Assembly (NCBI GenBank): GCA_964579675.1
Contig: CAZOIA010000197.1
Coordinates: 1 to 10,227 of the forward strand
Direction of reading: 5' to 3'
Length of the DNA stretch: 10,227 nt
Origin: CAZOIA01 sp964579675
GTDB lineage: Bacteria > Planctomycetota > Phycisphaerae > UBA1845 > PWPN01
The position numbers and the translations under genes are program-made. Under the pieces are notes generated by a model. It had not been told where the DNA came from, searched no databases, and saw nothing but the letters and a program-made list of their open reading frames with translations. Positions 7,100 through 10,227 of this stretch are shown here, one piece after another. The first letter of the stretch is position 1, and every line of letters starts with the position of its first letter.

Positions 7100-7128
7100 A
7101 TGTTAGAAAACGAAGCAAGATCTGTCAA
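7100..7128 (-). promoter_or_regulatory. Near-consensus sigma70 promoter of the marR-methyltransferase operon
   Basis: Read on the minus strand, a perfect -35 TTGACA (7128-7123) is followed after exactly 17 bp by TAACAT (7105-7100). Transcription should begin near 7093, leaving about 34 nt of leader before the ATG at 7059. A CGAAGC half-site (7111-7116) lies within the spacer and another (7133-7138, in the palindrome GAAGCTTC at 7134-7141) lies just upstream of the -35, positions suited to repressor binding. Confidence 0.75.
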
Positions 7129-7179
7129 GCGCCGAAGCTTCCGAGCGGACGCCCAGGTCGATGCTCCGCCTGCTCCGGT

Positions 7180-7212
7180 GTCATAAGACCTTTTCCTGGA
7201 AAGACTTATGAC
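7180..7212. repeat. 33-bp imperfect palindrome, copy 1 of a dispersed element
   Basis: GTCATAAG and CTTATGAC form perfect 8-bp arms around a 17-nt centre that can pair further (CTTT / AAAG around TCCTGG). Read on the minus strand, it aligns without gaps to 9866-9898 at 22 of 33 positions, including shared CATAAGTCT, CAGGA and CTTA. It lies between the two divergent promoters, about 50 bp upstream of the -35 box of the regulator operon. It could be an operator, a palindromic repeat or a recombination core. Confidence 0.65.
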
Positions 7213-7267
7213 TTCTTCCTCCTGCTCCGAACAGCCCAGGGGTCGGACGACGGCCCGCCGGGCCTGT

Positions 7268-7295
7268 TTTGCGTCGAAACCAAATCGGCTACTAT
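7268..7295 (+). promoter_or_regulatory. Possible promoter of the ABC importer operon
   Basis: A weak -35 like TTTGCG (7268-7273) is followed after 16 bp by TACTAT (7290-7295), a good -10. Initiation would fall near 7302, at the left edge of the CACGAAGC palindrome, giving a leader of about 100 nt before the ATPase start codon. Confidence 0.4.
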
Positions 7296-7393
7296 TCGGT
7301 CACGAAGCCGCAGGTATGCTTCGTGTGCCCGGGAGGCAGGCTGCCGGATCAGGCGCTTCGCGACTCTGCGGGCGCACGGCTTTGCCCACGGGC

Positions 7394-7405
7394 GGAGGTC
7401 CCTCC
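7394..7405 (+). promoter_or_regulatory. Shine-Dalgarno site embedded in its own inverted repeat
   Basis: GGAGG (7394-7398) is a strong ribosome site 7 nt before the ATG at 7406 and fixes that start against the longer in-frame alternative at 7208. It is followed directly by TC and CCTCC, its exact complement, so GGAG can pair with CTCC around a 4-nt loop and hide the site in the mRNA. Confidence 0.6.
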
Positions 7406-8167
7406 ATGATCCGATTGAGTCACGTCTGCAAGTCATTTGATGGGGGGCGGACCCACGCGGTGCGGGATCTCACTCTCGACGTCCAGACCGGCGAGACTCT
7501 GGTCCTGCTCGGTTCTTCGGGTTGCGGCAAGACCACGACTTTGAAGATGATCAACCGCCTCGTGGAGGCCGACGCGGGGCTCATCGAAGTCGGCAATCAG
7601 AACATCCGGGAGATGAACGTTCTGGAATTGCGTCGATCCATCGGCTACGTGTTCCAGGGCATCGGGTTGTTTCCTCACATGACCATCGCGGAAAACGCGA
7701 CCGTAGCCCTGAGGCTGAACGGCGTGGGCCGAGCCGAGCGCCGCCGCAAGGCCACCGAACTCCTGGAACTCGTGCAGTTGGACCCCGACGCCCTGTCCCA
7801 CCGATATCCCAGGCATCTGTCCGGAGGACAACAGCAAAGAGTCGGCGTTGCCCGTGCGCTGGCGACAAATCCCCATTACCTCCTGATGGATGAGCCGTTC
7901 GGCGCCCTTGATGCGCTGACCCGCGATTCTCTTCAACAGGAAGTCCTTCGCTTGAAGCAACAACTGAAGAAGACAATACTCTTCGTTACGCACGACGTTT
8001 TTGAGGCCCTCACCCTCGCAGACCGCATTGCGGTCATCCATGAGGGGCGATTGCACCAGGTTGGGACGAGGCAAGAGCTGCTGCGCAAGCCCGCCACTCA
8101 ATTCGTGAAAAACCTCTTTGGGAAACCAAGGAGTCAGTTGGCAGCTTTCTCGGAGCATCTGCGATGA
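7406..8167 (+). CDS. ATPase subunit of an osmoprotectant-type (OpuC/ProU/OsmV family) ABC importer
   Basis: This 253-aa cytoplasmic ATPase energises uptake of glycine betaine, choline or related solutes. Visible motifs in order: Walker A GSSGCGKTT (36-44), Q-loop VFQGIGLFPHMT, signature LSGGQQQR (138-145), Walker B YLLMDEP with Asp162 and Glu163, D-loop GALD, and the H-loop His196 in VTHD. The FQGIGLFPHMT and DALTR segments are typical of the glycine betaine/proline class. It ends soon after the ABC core and lacks the C-terminal CBS pair that many OpuCA/ProV-type ATPases use to sense ionic strength, so osmotic gating by CBS domains is not available here. The start is ATG 7406 with GGAGG 7 nt upstream. 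Its stop overlaps the start of the fused permease gene by 4 bp (ATGA), which implies translational coupling. Substrate assignment comes from family resemblance. Confidence 0.93.
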   Translation: MIRLSHVCKSFDGGRTHAVRDLTLDVQTGETLVLLGSSGCGKTTTLKMINRLVEADAGLIEVGNQNIREMNVLELRRSIGYVFQGIGLFPHMTIAENATVALRLNGVGRAERRRKATELLELVQLDPDALSHRYPRHLSGGQQQRVGVARALATNPHYLLMDEPFGALDALTRDSLQQEVLRLKQQLKKTILFVTHDVFEALTLADRIAVIHEGRLHQVGTRQELLRKPATQFVKNLFGKPRSQLAAFSEHLR

Positions 8168-9714
8168 TCCATCGAGCAGCGCTGGTATACATTGTCGTGC
8201 TCTTGCTCCCGGCACAGCTCCGGGCACAGGTTGGAGACACGGTTGTCGTCGGCTCAAAGAACTTCACCGAACAGGAGATCCTTGGTGAGCTGCTTGCCCA
8301 ACTCCTCCAGGAATACACAGACCTGAAGGTCCAGAGGCGTTTCGGACTGGGAGGCACAGGGATCTGTCATTCCGCGCTGGTGGCCGGGGAACTCGACATC
8401 TATGTGGAGTACACGGGGACGGCTCTCCTCGACATTCTCAAGAGGCAACCAGAGAACCACCCGGATGAAGTCTTTCGCATTATAGCCGACGAGTATCGCC
8501 AGCGCTTCGACCTTCTCTGGCTACCGCCGGTGGGCTTCAACAACACCTACACGATCACCGTCCGAGCAGACCTCGCTGAGGAGCGCGGATGGCAAAGCAT
8601 CAGTGATCTGGTTGAATCTGCTGCCGATCTGACGGCGGGCTTCACGAGCGAGTTCATGGCTCGCCCGGACGGATATCCGGGTTTGAGGCGAGCCTACGGC
8701 ATTGAGTTCGGCGACACGGCGGATGTCGACCCCGGCCTGATGTATGCAGCCCTCGCCGGGGGGCAGGTAGATGCAATCTGCGCATTCTCTACGGACGGTC
8801 GAATCGTAGCCTACAAGCTCCGGGTCCTGCGGGACGACAGGGCCTTCTTCCCACCCTATGACGCCGCCCCGGTCATTCGCGGCAGCTTCCTGCGCCAGCA
8901 TCCCGAAATACAAACCGCATTGACACCGCTGGCAGGAACAATCAGCGATGAAATCATGCAACAGATGAATTACGCCGTTGACGAGTTGAGCAGGGGCCCC
9001 GCAGTCGTTGCAAGGGAATGGATCGAGGCCAGGGCAACCCGCAGCACACCTGTGCTCGCGCAGGGTCGCGCCGATCGGCTAGCCCCATCGAGCAACATCC
9101 TGAGCTTCGCGGCCAGACGACGCGGCCAGGTCCTCGTCAAGACGCTGGAGCACCTGAGGCTTACTGGTCTGGCGATGCTCATTGCGCTGGTGGTCGGAGT
9201 ACCAGCGGGGATTGGCATTCATCGTTTTGCCAGGGCGAGCGCGCCCGTGTTGGCCGCCACCGAGATCGTGCAGACCATCCCCAGCCTGGCCATGCTTGCC
9301 TTTCTGTTTGCGATCTACGGGCTGCTGGGCCCGGTGCCCGCCGTTACCGCGCTGGCTCTCTATGCCCTGCTTCCCATCATCCTGAACACCTACACCGGCC
9401 TGAAGGAGGTCTCACCTGAGCTGATTGAAGCGGCGAATGGCCTGGGCATGTCCGGCCGCCAGCGCCTGATGATGGTGGAACTGCCCCTGGCTCTTCCGGT
9501 GATGATTGCGGGCATCCGAACAGCGACGGTATGGACGGTCGGGATCGCTACGCTCTCCACATACATCGGCGCGGGCGGCCTCGGCGATTTCATCAGCCGT
9601 GGACTCGCTCGAAATGACGCCCGGCTGACCTTGCTGGGAGCGGTTCCCGCCGCCGCCCTGGCCGTCCTGCTGAGTCTGGCCATCCGCCACCTGGAACGCA
9701 GGCTCAGGAGCTGA
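8164..9714 (+). CDS. Fused substrate-binding and permease protein of an osmoprotectant-type ABC importer
   Basis: A 516-aa protein that joins two importer subunits. Residues 1-21 form a signal peptide or signal anchor (likely cut after LRA). Residues about 25-285 are an OpuCC/OsmF-type binding domain: GSKNFTEQEILG (30-41, with Phe34), GGT at 63-65, YVEYTGT (80-86, with Tyr83), PPVGFNNTYTI, and FSTDGRI through FFPPYDAAPVIR, which carry the aromatic and polar positions used to hold quaternary ammonium ligands in this family. Residues about 330-516 are the permease, with five or six hydrophobic segments and the EAA loop beginning Glu422-Ala-Ala that docks on the ATPase. GGAG at 8152-8155 serves the ATG, which overlaps the ATPase stop. 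No separate binding-protein gene follows, so two genes make the whole importer. Likely ligands are betaine or choline; related solutes such as carnitine or ergothioneine are possible. Confidence 0.92.
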   Translation: MIHRAALVYIVVLLLPAQLRAQVGDTVVVGSKNFTEQEILGELLAQLLQEYTDLKVQRRFGLGGTGICHSALVAGELDIYVEYTGTALLDILKRQPENHPDEVFRIIADEYRQRFDLLWLPPVGFNNTYTITVRADLAEERGWQSISDLVESAADLTAGFTSEFMARPDGYPGLRRAYGIEFGDTADVDPGLMYAALAGGQVDAICAFSTDGRIVAYKLRVLRDDRAFFPPYDAAPVIRGSFLRQHPEIQTALTPLAGTISDEIMQQMNYAVDELSRGPAVVAREWIEARATRSTPVLAQGRADRLAPSSNILSFAARRRGQVLVKTLEHLRLTGLAMLIALVVGVPAGIGIHRFARASAPVLAATEIVQTIPSLAMLAFLFAIYGLLGPVPAVTALALYALLPIILNTYTGLKEVSPELIEAANGLGMSGRQRLMMVELPLALPVMIAGIRTATVWTVGIATLSTYIGAGGLGDFISRGLARNDARLTLLGAVPAAALAVLLSLAIRHLERRLRS

Positions 9715-9865
9715 CGACTGCTCTTGCGAGCCTGGTTTCCCGATGGCTCGGACCAGCCAACGGGTTATCAGCTTCAGAGGCTGCAAACGCCCCGACGCCC
9801 ACTTCCTGAGTCAACAATCAACATGCTGGCCCTGCACGAAACGAAGCCAAACCGCGCCAGAGGCG

Positions 9866-9898
9866 ACCATAAGTCTATGCAGGAGCAACACTTACGAT
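9866..9898. repeat. 33-bp imperfect palindrome, copy 2 of a dispersed element
   Basis: TAAGT (9870-9874) pairs with ACTTA (9890-9894), supported by a C-G pair outside and a T-A pair inside. It matches the minus-strand reading of 7180-7212 at 22 of 33 positions in one ungapped register, with the symmetry axis at the same place. It lies about 150 nt after the stop of the fused permease gene, so the two copies bracket the importer operon. Confidence 0.6.
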
Positions 9899-9926
9899 AT
9901 GTATTGATGACTGACTTTGACCTCCG

Positions 9927-9945
9927 GGCCTCGTCCGGCGAGGCC
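9927..9945. terminator. GC-rich hairpin downstream of the importer operon
   Basis: GGCCTCG (9927-9933) and CGAGGCC (9939-9945) form a perfect 7-bp stem with a TCCGG loop. No T-run follows on either side, so it is at best a non-canonical terminator of the importer operon. It lies 213 nt beyond the permease stop. Confidence 0.35.
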
Positions 9946-10106
9946 GCACCTGCCAGCCCCGCCCGGAGCCCGCTGCCAACCTGCCACGGGTGGAATCACC
10001 GCCACATATTGTTAAACTCCCCGTTCGACCCGTCCGACCTGCCTTCTGGCGGGCCCGCAGTGCCGATAAAGAGTTGCAAGGAACCTTCTAGAGGAGGCGT
10101 AGCGAC

Positions 10107-10227
10107 ATGCCACTCGTACCGATGCGAACATTGTTGGATCACGCCGCGGAGAACGACTATGGTGTCGCGGCGTTCAACGTCAACAACATGGAGCAGATCC
10201 AGGCCATCATGGCCGCGGCGGAGGAGA
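10107..10227 (+). CDS. fba: Class II fructose-bisphosphate aldolase, N-terminal part, cut by window end
   Basis: Only 40 codons are present. They read MPLVPMRTLLDHAAEN, then GVAAFNVNNMEQIQAIM, the usual opening of class II (zinc-dependent) fructose-1,6-bisphosphate aldolases, which split or form fructose-1,6-bisphosphate in glycolysis and gluconeogenesis. The AFNVNNMEQ block is the first strand and loop of the TIM barrel. The metal ligands and catalytic residues lie beyond the window. A strong GAGGAGG (10091-10097) sits 9 nt before the ATG and fixes the start. The gene stands alone after a 392-bp gap from the importer operon, so it probably has its own promoter. Related class II aldolases such as tagatose-bisphosphate aldolase share this opening and cannot be excluded from the fragment. 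Confidence 0.9.
   Translation, partial: MPLVPMRTLLDHAAENDYGVAAFNVNNMEQIQAIMAAAEE

Larger units (their letters stand above)
7060..7405. promoter_or_regulatory. Divergent control region with repeated CGAAGC half-sites
   Basis: This 346-bp gene-free stretch separates the MarR-type regulator from the ABC importer. The hexamer CGAAGC or its complement GCTTCG occurs five times: 7111-7116, 7133-7138, 7303-7308, 7318-7323 and 7355-7360. Two copies form the perfect inverted repeat CACGAAGC-N9-GCTTCGTG at 7301-7325, right at the expected start of the importer transcript. The first two are 22 bp apart, about two helical turns, over the regulator promoter. The pattern suits a MarR-type operator controlling both directions, but binding is inferred. 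Confidence 0.45.
9715..10106. other. Intergenic region before the aldolase gene
   Basis: This 392-bp stretch holds the second 33-bp palindrome (9866-9898) and a GC hairpin (9927-9945). I see no tRNA, no convincing gene and no convincing sigma70 promoter for the aldolase. An open frame from ATG 9823 runs to the window end but overlaps the aldolase out of frame and has no codon character of a real gene. The last 16 nt before the aldolase carry a strong ribosome site (GAGGAGG, 10091-10097). Confidence 0.7.

Noticed and set aside
10018..10045. tRNA T-arm-like CCCCGTTCGACCC
   Set aside because: No matching acceptor, D-arm or anticodon arm could be placed around it.
9823..10227. Open plus-strand frame running off the window
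   Set aside because: It overlaps the aldolase start out of frame and crosses the aldolase ribosome site; composition looks non-coding.

Overview
The window is GC-rich bacterial chromosome with tightly packed genes, Shine-Dalgarno sequences before most starts, and several intergenic repeats. The protein style (a LigA with the DPKIDG active site, an EctR-like MarR protein, the form of the class II aldolase start) and the tandem and dispersed intergenic repeats make me think of Planctomycetota. This is an impression from the sequence only and was not checked against any database.

Region 1 (1-5147, plus strand). Two hairpins and a sigma70-like promoter precede a LarA-family nickel-pincer racemase/epimerase homologue. 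Fifteen bases later comes a zinc-dependent sugar-alcohol dehydrogenase closest in my memory to erythritol/L-threitol dehydrogenase. Three tandem 33-bp repeats follow, then a small metal-binding cupin and ligA, the NAD+-dependent DNA ligase. The first two genes look like a small catabolic pair acting on hydroxy acids or polyols. The cupin may belong with them. LigA is a housekeeping gene that may share the transcript.

Region 2 (5148-5407). A gene-free stretch between convergent transcription units, dominated by a 64-nt stem-loop with a 15-bp stem.

Region 3 (5408-7128, minus strand). An apparent operon in the order marR-like regulator, SAM-dependent methyltransferase, 65-residue coiled-coil protein. 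It is driven by a near-consensus sigma70 promoter that lies inside what would otherwise be read as the N-terminus of the regulator.

Region 4 (7060-9714, plus strand). A divergent control region rich in palindromes leads into a two-gene osmoprotectant-type (OpuC/ProU/OsmV family) ABC importer: an ATPase without CBS domains, overlapping by 4 bp a single polypeptide that fuses the substrate-binding domain (first) to the permease domain (second). The divergent regulator resembles MarR-type osmoregulators (EctR, GbsR), so local control of compatible-solute uptake is likely. Two related 33-bp imperfect palindromes lie on either side of this transporter operon.

Region 5 (9715-10227). A 392-bp intergenic stretch with one of those palindromes and a GC hairpin, then the first 40 codons of a class II fructose-bisphosphate aldolase, cut by the window end.
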